From Flavobacteriales bacterium (GTDB lineage: Bacteria > Bacteroidota > Bacteroidia > Flavobacteriales_G > Salibacteraceae): a DNA stretch of 43,177 nucleotides. The notes under the pieces were generated by a model that was not told the origin of the DNA, ran no database searches, and saw only the letters and a list, made by a program, of their open reading frames with translations. Shown one piece after another: positions 32,574-41,307 of this stretch (the stretch's first letter is position 1; the number at the start of each line of letters is the position of its first letter). The stretch lies in NCBI GenBank assembly GCA_020435995.1, contig JAGQYO010000004.1:63000-106176 (forward strand), written 5' to 3'. The translations under genes were made by a program, and so were the position numbers.

Positions 32574-34853
32574 ATGGAATCCACCAAGCAAGAAATTGAT
32601 TTAATTGACCTCACAGCTCAGTTTGTCAACAGTACTTCAAGTCACATATTTTTAACTGGAAAAGCTGGAACCGGAAAAACAACTTTTTTAAGAAACCTCG
32701 CCCAGAAAACCCACAAAAATTATGTGATTGTAGCACCTACTGGAATTGCGGCGCTCAACGCCCAGGGCGTAACCATCCATTCGCAATTTCTCTTTCCTTT
32801 TGGGAGTTTTGTTCCAGAAAACAAACCCGATGGCAACTTTGGTCAATCAGCTAGGTTTTACACCCAACGAACATTAGCCAGCAAGCATCCTATCAACTCG
32901 GTCAGAAAACAGGTACTTAGAACCGCCGACCTGCTCATTATTGATGAGGTGAGTATGCTGAGAGCCGATATCCTTGACGCTATTGACTACCGAATGAAAA
33001 GTGTAAAAGGAAATTTCGGCCAATCCTTTGGCGGTGTTCAGGTGCTTTTTATTGGTGATTTGCTCCAGCTACCACCAATTGTAAAAGACGAAGAATGGTA
33101 TGTATTAAAAAGCTACTACCGTAGCATGCATTTTTTTGAGGCTCTGGCATTAAAAGAAGACCCTCCGATATATATTGAACTAGAGAAGATATTCAGACAG
33201 CAAGACGATAAGTTCATTCAAATTTTAAATAACCTGAGAGACAATCGACCCACGAAAGAAGATATAGAAGAACTTAATCTACATTACAAAACCGAAGCTG
33301 ATTTACAAAACATAGAAGGCGTTATTACCTTAACCACCCATAATAGAAAAGCCGAGTCGATTAATCAGAAACAACTGGCCGAATTGGATGGTAAAACCTA
33401 TTATTATACCGCCGATATAGATGGTGAATTCCCCGAATCTATCTTTCCTTCAGACGAAACCATTGGGTTAAAAATTGGGGCTCAAATCATGTTTATTAGA
33501 AACGACACGAGCCTCGATAAACGTTATTTTAATGGAAAATTAGCCAAGGTAACCACCTTAACTTCCGATAGGATTAAGGTGATACTCGATGGCGAAAAAA
33601 ATGAATATACCCTGCACAAAGACCTTTGGGAAAACAAAAAATACATCGTGAACCCAGATTCTAAAGAATTGGAAGAAGAAGTGGTCGGTTCATTTGAACA
33701 ATACCCCATTAAATTGGCCTGGGCAGTAACCGTGCACAAAAGCCAAGGATTAACCTTTGAAAAAGCCATAGTAGATGTAGGGCAAGCATTTGCGCCTGGG
33801 CAAATCTATGTAGCCCTGAGTAGGTTAAGAAGCTTAGATGGCCTAATGCTTCGAACCAAAATAAGCACTAACTCGCTTAACATCGATCGCGATGTTTCTT
33901 CCTATGTTGAAGGACAACACAAAATGGAGCGTTTACCCATTCTTTTGGAGGCATATCAAAGCGAATATTTACGTCAAATTCTTGCCCTCACCTTTGATTT
34001 TTCTCCAATAGAAAAACAACTGGACTTTATTGTTGGAGACAAAAAATCTAACTTGGAATTTGAGTTAGAAGAAATGCAGCAAGCTATCCCAAACATCAGA
34101 GAAAAGCTCCTCAACGAAAAGAATTATACGATCAAATTTAAGAATCAATTACTCTATTTGCTCGGCCAAAACGACCATAACACGCTTGAAGAAAGGCTCA
34201 AAAAAGGAACGGAATATTATCTTGAAAAATTAATTGATTTACAAAAATCCTTGTTGAATCATGTCGCCGAAGTAGAACAGTTTTCAAAAACAAAAACATA
34301 TTTAAATACCCTGGGTGAATTAGATCAATTGTTTACCAAATCTATTTCTGAAATTAGAAAATCGAATTATATCGTTGGTTGTATTCTAAAAGGAATCGCC
34401 ATTGAAAAAATAGGAGTATCGAAAAACACCTCGCCATTCGACAGGATGGCATTTTTAGAAAATTCGCGACTGAAAGCCAAGGATAATTCTGCTTTAAAAC
34501 TGACCAAAACCGGCAAAAGGAAAAAGAAAAGTGAAACAAACCAACTTGCCAAACCAAAAGTGGAAAAGGGAGAAACCTATAAAATTACTTATGCGCTTAT
34601 AAAAGACGGAATGAGCTTGAAGGAGATAGCAGCTACACGTGAAATGGCTATTTCAACCATTGAAGGACACGCCATAAAAGGCTTACAGGCCAACGAATTA
34701 ATCATAAGTCAAGTTCTGCCTCCTGACACCATTGAGGTACTGACCCTTTCCTTCAAAAAATCAAAAAAGGGCGTTAAGGAAATTGTAGAAGCTTTTAAAG
34801 GAAAGTATTCGTACAACGAAGTACGAATGGTTCAAGCTAGCCTAATCAGATAA
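32574..34853 (+). CDS. PIF1-like superfamily 1B DNA helicase with C-terminal helix-turn-helix
   Basis: 759 residues. Walker A GKAGTGKT (29-36), Walker B LIIDEVSM (121-128), motif III GDLLQLPP (161-168), and C-terminal motifs AWAVTVHKSQGLTF (about 381-394) and YVALSRLRSLDGL (about 412-424) place it in the PIF1/RecD-like SF1B helicases. After a coiled, lysine-rich linker (about 470-665) comes a C-terminal winged-helix of the HTH_40 type (ITYALIKDGMSLKEIAATRE ... STIEGHA). It likely unwinds DNA 5' to 3' or resolves G-quadruplexes or stalled forks; the exact role is unknown. The ATG at 32574 is preceded by a -7 box only 4 bases away. Confidence 0.9.
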   Translation: MESTKQEIDLIDLTAQFVNSTSSHIFLTGKAGTGKTTFLRNLAQKTHKNYVIVAPTGIAALNAQGVTIHSQFLFPFGSFVPENKPDGNFGQSARFYTQRTLASKHPINSVRKQVLRTADLLIIDEVSMLRADILDAIDYRMKSVKGNFGQSFGGVQVLFIGDLLQLPPIVKDEEWYVLKSYYRSMHFFEALALKEDPPIYIELEKIFRQQDDKFIQILNNLRDNRPTKEDIEELNLHYKTEADLQNIEGVITLTTHNRKAESINQKQLAELDGKTYYYTADIDGEFPESIFPSDETIGLKIGAQIMFIRNDTSLDKRYFNGKLAKVTTLTSDRIKVILDGEKNEYTLHKDLWENKKYIVNPDSKELEEEVVGSFEQYPIKLAWAVTVHKSQGLTFEKAIVDVGQAFAPGQIYVALSRLRSLDGLMLRTKISTNSLNIDRDVSSYVEGQHKMERLPILLEAYQSEYLRQILALTFDFSPIEKQLDFIVGDKKSNLEFELEEMQQAIPNIREKLLNEKNYTIKFKNQLLYLLGQNDHNTLEERLKKGTEYYLEKLIDLQKSLLNHVAEVEQFSKTKTYLNTLGELDQLFTKSISEIRKSNYIVGCILKGIAIEKIGVSKNTSPFDRMAFLENSRLKAKDNSALKLTKTGKRKKKSETNQLAKPKVEKGETYKITYALIKDGMSLKEIAATREMAISTIEGHAIKGLQANELIISQVLPPDTIEVLTLSFKKSKKGVKEIVEAFKGKYSYNEVRMVQASLIR

Positions 34854-34964
34854 TCAATAATCAGACTTACCCAATTTTTTCATTTTCTTATCGGCCCTTT
34901 TTTCTTTGGTGGTTTTCGTAGGTTCTTTTTTTACTTCCTTCTTCGAATCTTTGCTTTTTGACAT
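34854..34964 (-). CDS. 36-residue lysine-rich small protein
   Basis: An ATG at 34962-34964 opens a 37-codon minus-strand frame ending in TGA at 34854-34856. The product begins MSKSKDSKKEVKKEPTKTTK and contains 14 lysines in 36 residues, with no hydrophobic core. Short proteins of this composition (M.K.KD.KK.VKKEP.KT.KEKR) recur in Bacteroidota and, as I recall, are annotated only as hypothetical. The stop lies directly next to the stop of the convergent helicase gene, leaving no gap. A nucleic-acid or ribosome-binding role is possible from the charge only. The gene is short enough to be missed by standard callers. Confidence 0.6.
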   Translation of the reverse strand: MSKSKDSKKEVKKEPTKTTKEKRADKKMKKLGKSDY

Positions 34965-35019
34965 AAAAATGAAATTTGTGAAACGGAAAGTTACACTTAA
35001 TAAGTTAGCTCCCCCTAAG

Positions 35020-36240
35020 CTAAAAATTCCATTTAAATCTTAAATAATATTGAGAGCCATAATCGCCATAAGCTGTGTTGGGTGTACCCGAAAAGAACTG
35101 AGCCGTTAACATTACCTCAAAGTTGTTGGACACAGTGTAGGAAGCCGCAGGTCCGAGAAAAAAGGATAAGTCAGACGGATTTAAAATAGTGAAGAAGTTG
35201 CCATAAAACATAGGCGCAAATTGGTAGCCCGCCCCAGCATAAATGCTGTGCATACTCGGACTTAATAACTGCGCAGATAATTGCCTATTCACGAAAAATG
35301 CACCGTAATTCCCTTCCTTGGTGTCCAGCCCCTCGCTGTTGTATAGGTAAGAACCTGAAAGTCGTAGAGAGTTGTTGAAAGTATAGTCAAAATCTACCGT
35401 GGCTACCAATTGAGATTCGAATGGAATGTAATCAAATGCGGGTACAAATTGAGTAAACTCACCCCGAAAACCTGCTCCTTTTATCTCTCCTGCCCAACCA
35501 CCTCCAGCAACCCAAAAGCCTTTTTGAAAACCCGCGAACCCTTGCCAGTCATATCCCGCTTTGTTAAATTGGTATTTAATGGCTGTAGAACTGCCTTTCA
35601 AACTATCCGAAGGAGCATAAACTGCCTCCACATTGGCTGAAGAATTGAGGTAGTATTTTATTGCCCCTGCGTCGGTTCCAGGCCGCTCTTCATAATCAAA
35701 GTCAAATAAGGAATAGGCATTAAAAATATCGTTTGGATTCCACACCAAACTCGTACCCCAGTTGATACGCTGGCGGCCCAAACGAATTTCTATTTTCCCG
35801 AATGTGCCTTGAAAATTTAGTCGGTCAAATGTGGTATGCAGCAAATACGAAGTATCAGAGGCAACAACGCTGGTAAGGTCAAGCCAACTGGGGTCGCTCT
35901 CCATGGACTCCAAGTAACCCGGAAGAAAAGTGTACTTTAATTTTTGAGCCTCTCCAAAATAAAGTCGGTTTCGCATGGCTGCCTCCAGCTTCAAGTTATT
36001 ATTGATAAACCACCAATAATTAAAGCGCTGATGAAGCAGATTGTCCGACATCCATTCGTTAGTTAAGCTCGAACTGCTATTGGGGGGTACTATTACAGAG
36101 GTCAGGTTTTTTACATAACCATTCAATTGCATGTTTTTCCAAACGGATTTTTTTTGCTCGGGCACTTGAGCTCGCAATGAAAGATGTACCAGAATTAAAA
36201 ATCCGATTCTAAAAACGATATGTATTGTTTTGACATGCAT
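35020..36240 (-). CDS. Outer-membrane beta-barrel protein of the export operon (DUF1302-like)
   Basis: 406 residues. Signal peptide ends near residue 24 (HLSLRAQ); the mature part is beta-barrel-like and ends LRFKWNF with the terminal Phe expected for BAM assembly. The segments LGRQRINWGTSLVWNPNDIFNAYSLFDFDYEERPGTDAGAIKYYL resemble DUF1302 barrels (LGRQ...WG....NP.D). DUF1302 barrels are typically encoded with a LolA-like DUF1329 protein and an MMPL/RND transporter; here a LolA-like protein and ABC permeases are in the same operon. It is last of the operon, 143 bases after the ATPase gene. Export channel or lipid acceptor is inference. Confidence 0.75.
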   Translation of the reverse strand: MHVKTIHIVFRIGFLILVHLSLRAQVPEQKKSVWKNMQLNGYVKNLTSVIVPPNSSSSLTNEWMSDNLLHQRFNYWWFINNNLKLEAAMRNRLYFGEAQKLKYTFLPGYLESMESDPSWLDLTSVVASDTSYLLHTTFDRLNFQGTFGKIEIRLGRQRINWGTSLVWNPNDIFNAYSLFDFDYEERPGTDAGAIKYYLNSSANVEAVYAPSDSLKGSSTAIKYQFNKAGYDWQGFAGFQKGFWVAGGGWAGEIKGAGFRGEFTQFVPAFDYIPFESQLVATVDFDYTFNNSLRLSGSYLYNSEGLDTKEGNYGAFFVNRQLSAQLLSPSMHSIYAGAGYQFAPMFYGNFFTILNPSDLSFFLGPAASYTVSNNFEVMLTAQFFSGTPNTAYGDYGSQYYLRFKWNF

Positions 36241-36383
36241 GATCTAGTTTCTAGCACATAGCTTCTAGCTCGATTGAATCAGCTAGTAGCTCAATTATTT
36301 CTTCTCTATCTTTTTGCAGCTTGTTCCTTGTGTCTTGTGTCCAATCTTATTCTCGCAACTCGTAGCTAAAAACTCACAACTCA
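36241..36383 (-). repeat. Low-complexity degenerate word repeats between ATPase and barrel genes
   Basis: Read on the minus strand, the spacer is a run of imperfect self-similar words: GAGTTGTGAGTT, ACGAGTTGCGAG, ACACAAGACACAAGGAACAAG-like and GAGCTAGAAGCTATGTGCTAG. Nothing here codes for protein and no terminator is visible. Similar word-like spacers occur beside the pseudogene at 37093-37556. Confidence 0.6.
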
Positions 36384-37067
36384 TTACTTCCTCTCATCCT
36401 TTATCACCTTCCCATCCTCAAGCGAAACCACCCTTCTTGCTTTGCGAATAACGCGGTCATCGTGGGTAGCAAAAATGAAGGTTATGTTCTCCTTTTCATT
36501 CATGAATTTCATGAGGTCGAGCAATGTTTCGGTAGATTTACTGTCCAAATTTGCTGTAGGCTCATCGGCCAGTACAAATTGTGGCTTGGATGCCAAAGCA
36601 CGAGCCACCGCAACCCTTTGCTGTTGACCTCCACTCATTTCGCTGGGCCTTTTTAGTTTTTGGTCTTTTATCCCCAACTCCTCTATTAACTCATCAACTC
36701 TCGCTTCACTTTCCTTGGCACTGATGCCTTGTAGTTGCATGATAAATTCGATGTTTTCCTTGGTGTTCAAAACAGGAATCAGGTTGTAAGCCTGAAATAC
36801 AAACCCAATATTTTTAAGCCTGAAATCCGTGAGCTTCGAAGGGCTTAGTGAGGTCAAGTCAATGCCATCAATTTCCACCTTACCAGAAGTAGCTTGTTCA
36901 AGCCCCCCTAGCATATTCAAGAATGTAGTTTTACCGCATCCCGATGGCCCAACCAAAGCTGTGAATTCTCCTGCCTCAAATTCTAAGTCAATTCCATTTA
37001 CAGCGTGAACCGGAATCGTGGTTTCGTTGTAGGTTTTCTTTAAGTCGTGTATTTTTATGATAGACAT
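36384..37067 (-). CDS. LolD/MacB-type ABC transporter ATP-binding protein
   Basis: 227 residues, the normal size for the LolD/MacB/FtsE family. Walker A GPSGCGKTT (about residues 40-48), Q-loop FVFQAYNLIPVLNTKENIEF, signature MSGGQQQRVAVARAL, Walker B FVLADEPTANLDS and H-loop FATHDDRV are all intact. It is the only ATPase in an operon with three FtsX-type permeases and must serve them. It is separated from the last permease by an inserted, broken four-helix-bundle gene and repeat sequences. Mechanotransmission-type export of a lipid, lipoprotein or peptide from the inner membrane side of the periplasm is the family role. Confidence 0.92.
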   Translation of the reverse strand: MSIIKIHDLKKTYNETTIPVHAVNGIDLEFEAGEFTALVGPSGCGKTTFLNMLGGLEQATSGKVEIDGIDLTSLSPSKLTDFRLKNIGFVFQAYNLIPVLNTKENIEFIMQLQGISAKESEARVDELIEELGIKDQKLKRPSEMSGGQQQRVAVARALASKPQFVLADEPTANLDSKSTETLLDLMKFMNEKENITFIFATHDDRVIRKARRVVSLEDGKVIKDERK

Positions 37068-37092
37068 TTTTTCAGATATTAGATATTAGATT

Positions 37093-37556
37093 CTAAATTT
37101 TGGATGACAGATCGTTGATTTCAGATAGCATTTGATCAAAATCCGTTTCATAATTTTCAGTTGGCTCTTCTAATTTGCTTCCATACTTCATATTGTGATA
37201 TTTTTCAACTCCCTGAATAAAATTATTAAGTTTTTTTCCTAATTCATCAAGTTCAGATTTCAACTATTAAATAGTTCCTTACTTTTTAAGCTTCCAGTTT
37301 CAAACAGAATATCTAGATGATCTTGGGTCTCCTAACAAGATGCAAATGCGTAAGTTAAATATTTAATGAAATCGCCTTTATACCTTCTTCTACCATAACC
37401 CTCAACAATATTTGACCTTATGCTTTTAGAAGCTCGACGAATTTGGGAAGCCTCTTCAAAGATTTCGAATTTTGGTAAATCTTCTAGGGTCATACGATGA
37501 ATTTCGTTGCTCACAGATTTACTCAAAATCGATATTTCTAACTTCTTATAAGACAT
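37093..37556 (-). pseudogene. Broken four-helix-bundle protein gene (23S rRNA intervening-sequence protein family)
   Basis: The ATG at 37554-37556 opens [20 protein letters not shown]..., with [42 protein letters not shown], the hallmark of the four-helix-bundle/S23 family. An in-frame TAG at 37332-37334 stops it at 74 residues. Beyond it the frame continues ETQDHLDILFETGSLKSKELFNS, then one missing base near 37260 shifts it to LKSELDELGKKLNNFIQGVE ... ending at TAG 37093-37095. Intact relatives have this whole length (about 120-150 residues), so two lesions are present. It lies on the same strand inside the ABC operon and is flanked by word repeats. Confidence 0.85.
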
Positions 37557-37579
37557 ACTTAATTATTTTAATTTCTCTT

Positions 37580-37629
37580 ATCCAACATCCAACCACGCCT
37601 TGTGGGGCGGGCAGGCATCCAACATCCAA
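37580..37629. repeat. 24-base GC-rich segment between 13-base direct repeats
   Basis: ATCCAACATCCAA occurs at 37580-37592 and again at 37617-37629. Between them lies CCACGCC...GGCAGGC (37593-37616), much richer in GC than the surroundings and containing a small hairpin CCAC-GCCTT-GTGG. The arrangement resembles a short insertion with target duplication, or slippage within word repeats. Confidence 0.6.
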
Positions 37630-37638
37630 ATCCCCCCC

Positions 37639-38859
37639 CTACATCTCCCTAATCGCCGTAGCAGGATTCAACTTAATGGCTCTTTTGGCAGGGAAATAGG
37701 CCGCAACAATGGCCGTGATTGTTACCATGATCGTGATCTGAAAATAAAAACTTGTTTCCACTTCTGGGTAGATAATTGGCGACCACCCAAGGTCTTCCAT
37801 TCCGCTCATATATTCTGTAAGGTCGATGCCGCGCTTGCCCAACCAGCCAATAATTCCAATACTCATGATGCATCCAATTATTCCTCCAACAAGAGATAGA
37901 AAAACGGTTTCGAGAACTATCATCGAAGCTACTCGGAGTTTGCTCATACCCACCGCCCGCAACATGCCAATTTCGTGCGTTCGTTCCATGATGACCATCA
38001 ACATGGTATTGATAATTCCAAAAATGAGCGCGATTAGAATAATGGCGAGTAAAATGAAATTAAACTGATCAATAAATCCTGAATACATTTTAATAGTAGG
38101 CTGCAATTCGCCCCAATCGCGAACCTTGGTCTCGGGAAACTTTTGCTGCAAATCAGTGACATAATTTGACAGCTCTTTTTCGTCCTTGAGCATAACAGCC
38201 ACTTCGTGAGTCGCTCCATCTAGCAAACCAATCAAAGGCATCAAATCTTCCTTTTTTACAAAAACATGCGAGCCGTCGTATATTCCATTTCCTGTGTGAA
38301 AAATACCCACCACACGAAACAATCCATACGAAACATTGCCGTCAATATCTGGCATATTCAACACAATTTTGGACTTGAGTCGCACTTTTAGTTCTTCCGC
38401 TTGCTTTCTAGAAATCAGAATAGGAGCTGTTTTCGAATTCCCTTCGAAATAAGAGCCAGTATCCAACTTCGTCCATAATTCAGTGGTGGTTTTTTCCATT
38501 TCGGGATCCACTCCAACTATTCTAACCCCCATGGCTTTGTTGGCCGTAGAAGCCATTCCATTGGAAACAACTCTTGTGGTTATATTTTTTACTCTTGAGT
38601 CATTCGATAGCGAGGAAACCAAATTCTCAACTTGTGGAATTACCAGACCAAGGTCTTCATTTTGAGGAAAATCCTTTTCACATACCTGAAAATGTGAAGT
38701 TTCGATTCGTATGCTCCGCGATATTTGCTCGGTGACCATACCTGTCATAAATGCCGCAAAAAATATAGCACCTGTAATACCTATGGCAATAGCCAAGATA
38801 ACTACGGCACTTCGCGATTTATTTCTCCAAACGTTTCTCCATGCAATTTTTAGCAACAT
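37639..38859 (-). CDS. FtsX/MacB-type ABC permease, third of three
   Basis: 406 residues. N-terminal IAWRNVWRNKSRSAVVILAIAIGITGAIFF is the cytoplasmic helix and first membrane segment (about 18-40), followed by a large MacB-like periplasmic domain (about 45-265) and three C-terminal membrane segments (about 270-400) with GMLRAVGMSKLRVASMIVLET (coupling helix to the ATPase). It belongs to the LolC/E-MacB superfamily. It is more divergent than the two upstream permeases. It starts one base after the stop of the second permease gene. Confidence 0.9.
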   Translation of the reverse strand: MLLKIAWRNVWRNKSRSAVVILAIAIGITGAIFFAAFMTGMVTEQISRSIRIETSHFQVCEKDFPQNEDLGLVIPQVENLVSSLSNDSRVKNITTRVVSNGMASTANKAMGVRIVGVDPEMEKTTTELWTKLDTGSYFEGNSKTAPILISRKQAEELKVRLKSKIVLNMPDIDGNVSYGLFRVVGIFHTGNGIYDGSHVFVKKEDLMPLIGLLDGATHEVAVMLKDEKELSNYVTDLQQKFPETKVRDWGELQPTIKMYSGFIDQFNFILLAIILIALIFGIINTMLMVIMERTHEIGMLRAVGMSKLRVASMIVLETVFLSLVGGIIGCIMSIGIIGWLGKRGIDLTEYMSGMEDLGWSPIIYPEVETSFYFQITIMVTITAIVAAYFPAKRAIKLNPATAIREM

Positions 38860-38860
38860 A

Positions 38861-40084
38861 TTATCTCCCTCTTAATGAATCGACCACGTTTAATTTTTTA
38901 ATCAAATTGATAGGTGCAACCAAGGAGGCCACACATATTATAAGCACAATAATGGCCTGCCAATAAATATAGCTCGGATTCGTGCTCATTCGCATAACTG
39001 GTTCTATGTTGAATTCAGCAAACATATCGGCGGCTTCGCCTGCAAAATGAATGGGGTTAAAGTAGAAATAGACGTTAACAGGAATAGAAATGACCATACC
39101 CACAAATACCGCCACCAAGGCCAGCCATACCGTTTCAAAAAACACAATTTTTATAATCGCGCTTCGTCGCATACCGATTGAATTCATGACCGAAAACTCC
39201 CTCTTCCTTTCAGCCGCCATCATGAGTAAGGTACCAAATATTCCAAAAGCTATTATCATATACAGCACTCCAATCATAATCTGACCTGACACGTTATCTA
39301 ATTGAATACTCTGAATCAATTTTTCATTAAGTTTTTCCCAATTCACAACCGCGATTTCACTGTTGTTTAGTTTGGAGTTCAGGCTTTTTTGGGTGCTTTG
39401 GGTAAAATCATTGTTAGAAAGTGCAATACTCAAGGTGGTGATCTTTCCTTCGGCTCCGTAGAGTAATTGGGCCTCATTCAAATTCATATACACCACTGCA
39501 TTTCCCACTGCCGAAAATGAATAATCAAATATGCCTACAACTGGGTACTTCCCTACGGCGGTAATTCCATGATACCCTTGCCCAAACAATACGATGCTAT
39601 CTCCTACATCTGCTTGAAGGTATTTGGCCAAATCAACCGAAATTAAAACCCCGTGATCAACTTCTTTTAGGTATTCGCCTTTTATCAATACTTTCTCAAT
39701 TCCGGTTGCTTTTTTCTCGTTTTCAGGTTCAATTCCAAAAACAGGAACTCCCTTGGTATGCGGGCCGTTTGAAGCCAACGCAAAATTCTGGAACCTCGGA
39801 TAGCTATTTATCACATTGGGTTCTTCCTTAATAATTCGCACCAATTCAGGCGTATAATCGAAAATATGTTCAATCGATTTGTCGTTCCACCATTTTGTGT
39901 GTTGTAATTGAATGTGGCCTGTGGTTGCCTTTAAGGTGCCTTCAATCATGGTTTCGTAAGAGCCCAATTGAAAACCGCGCATCACTACGGCAATAAACAC
40001 CGCAAATGCAATACTCGAAACCGTAAGCAAGGTTCGTCGCTTATTTCGCCAGAGGTTTCGCCATGCCATTTTTGCCAGCATCAT
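38861..40084 (-). CDS. FtsX/MacB-type ABC permease, second of three
   Basis: 407 residues with the same layout: MMLAKMAWRNLWRNKRRTLLTVSSIAFAVFIAVVM, a periplasmic domain and a three-helix FtsX domain with FSVMNSIGMRRSAIIKIVFFET. It is clearly paralogous to the permease at 40081-41307 (both contain GD(S/T)(I/L)VLFGQGYHG.TA.GK). Two consecutive ATG codons mark the start; the first overlaps the upstream gene stop by four bases, suggesting translational coupling. Confidence 0.9.
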   Translation of the reverse strand: MMLAKMAWRNLWRNKRRTLLTVSSIAFAVFIAVVMRGFQLGSYETMIEGTLKATTGHIQLQHTKWWNDKSIEHIFDYTPELVRIIKEEPNVINSYPRFQNFALASNGPHTKGVPVFGIEPENEKKATGIEKVLIKGEYLKEVDHGVLISVDLAKYLQADVGDSIVLFGQGYHGITAVGKYPVVGIFDYSFSAVGNAVVYMNLNEAQLLYGAEGKITTLSIALSNNDFTQSTQKSLNSKLNNSEIAVVNWEKLNEKLIQSIQLDNVSGQIMIGVLYMIIAFGIFGTLLMMAAERKREFSVMNSIGMRRSAIIKIVFFETVWLALVAVFVGMVISIPVNVYFYFNPIHFAGEAADMFAEFNIEPVMRMSTNPSYIYWQAIIVLIICVASLVAPINLIKKLNVVDSLRGR

Positions 40085-41307
40085 TTTCCCCTTAAAGCCT
40101 TAACGAAATCTAATTTAAAAACACTCATAACGGGAACTATGGAGAGAAATACACACAACACAAAAACCACCATGAACTGATTGAAAATAAAGCCCGATTC
40201 GAATGCAAAATGATATTCAGGTTCAATGCCGTAGGCTTGATACATTTCGGCGAGATCGCCAGAAAGCGGGATGGGATTGGCGTGTAAATAAGCCAATAAA
40301 GGAAGGCTAACTCCTATTCCTGCTAGGCCACCAACTAAACCCAGCAATAAACTCTCTATAAATACCACCACGGCCAATTTACTCCTGCGCATTCCGATGG
40401 AAATCATCACCGAAAACTCTCGCCTTCTTTCCAAAGTCATCATAAATAAAGTTCCGAAAATCCCGAAGCCCACTATGAGGTACAAAATGCCAATCATAAT
40501 GCCCGAGGAGATGTTTTTAGTTCCGGCCATTTGAACATATTCGGCGTTCATTTCCTTCCAATTCATCACCCGATATTGACTGGTATCAATTTTCGAAATT
40601 AGGTCATTTTGAATTTTCTCTAATTGCTTCGGATCATCAACCATCATAGCCAAGTGGGTCAACCGACTTTCGGCCCCGAATAAGTGTTGGGCATCCTCTA
40701 ATCTAATATAAACGAGGGTGTTGTTCATCATTGGTATCCTTAAATCGATAATGCCTTCCGTCCAAAATTTGCCAGCAGCGGTTACACCATGGTATCCTTG
40801 ACCAAACAATACCAGCGTATCGCCAATTTCAACTTGTAAATATTCGGCCAAATTGACTGGCACCATAGCTCCACCCGATTTTCCAGAAAAGTAAGTGCCC
40901 TCAATAACCTTGGTGTCCATATTCGACATCGATTTTTCTACCGATGCATCTGTTCCAATAATGGCGACTCCTTTGGTAATGTTGCCCGTAGATGCCAATG
41001 CGAAATAATCGAGCTTGGGCACTTGGGTGGTAATCCCGTGGGTAGTGTTTACGGCCTCAGCAATTTCTGAGGTGAGTTCCATTGAGTGATCTATGGTTTT
41101 ATCATCCCAATAATTCAACCCTTGAATTTGCAAATAGCCCGTTGAATTTTTAATCATGGCATTGTCCAAACTCGCATAGGTGCCTTGAATCATGGATTTC
41201 ATCATGAGCCCATAAAACATAGCAAAACAAATACTCGAAACCGTGATAATGGTTCTGCGTTTGTTACGCCACAAATTCCGCCAGGCTAATTTGAAAAAAG
41301 TGCTCAT
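40081..41307 (-). CDS. FtsX/MacB-type ABC permease, first of three
   Basis: 408 residues: AWRNLWRNKRRTIITVSSICFAMFYGLMM, then a MacB-like periplasmic domain (about 45-265) containing LQVEIGDTLVLFGQGYHGVTAAGK, then three C-terminal membrane segments with FSVMISIGMRRSKLAVVVFIES. It is a close paralogue of the next permease. Its ATG overlaps the LolA-like gene stop by one base (TAATG). Three permeases and one ATPase are more than LolCDE or MacB need. Confidence 0.9.
   Translation of the reverse strand: MSTFFKLAWRNLWRNKRRTIITVSSICFAMFYGLMMKSMIQGTYASLDNAMIKNSTGYLQIQGLNYWDDKTIDHSMELTSEIAEAVNTTHGITTQVPKLDYFALASTGNITKGVAIIGTDASVEKSMSNMDTKVIEGTYFSGKSGGAMVPVNLAEYLQVEIGDTLVLFGQGYHGVTAAGKFWTEGIIDLRIPMMNNTLVYIRLEDAQHLFGAESRLTHLAMMVDDPKQLEKIQNDLISKIDTSQYRVMNWKEMNAEYVQMAGTKNISSGIMIGILYLIVGFGIFGTLFMMTLERRREFSVMISIGMRRSKLAVVVFIESLLLGLVGGLAGIGVSLPLLAYLHANPIPLSGDLAEMYQAYGIEPEYHFAFESGFIFNQFMVVFVLCVFLSIVPVMSVFKLDFVKALRGK

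Noticed and set aside
37332-37556. Complete 74-residue four-helix-bundle gene
   Set aside because: Family-like sequence continues past the TAG and again after a one-base shift, so it is a broken gene rather than a short intact one.
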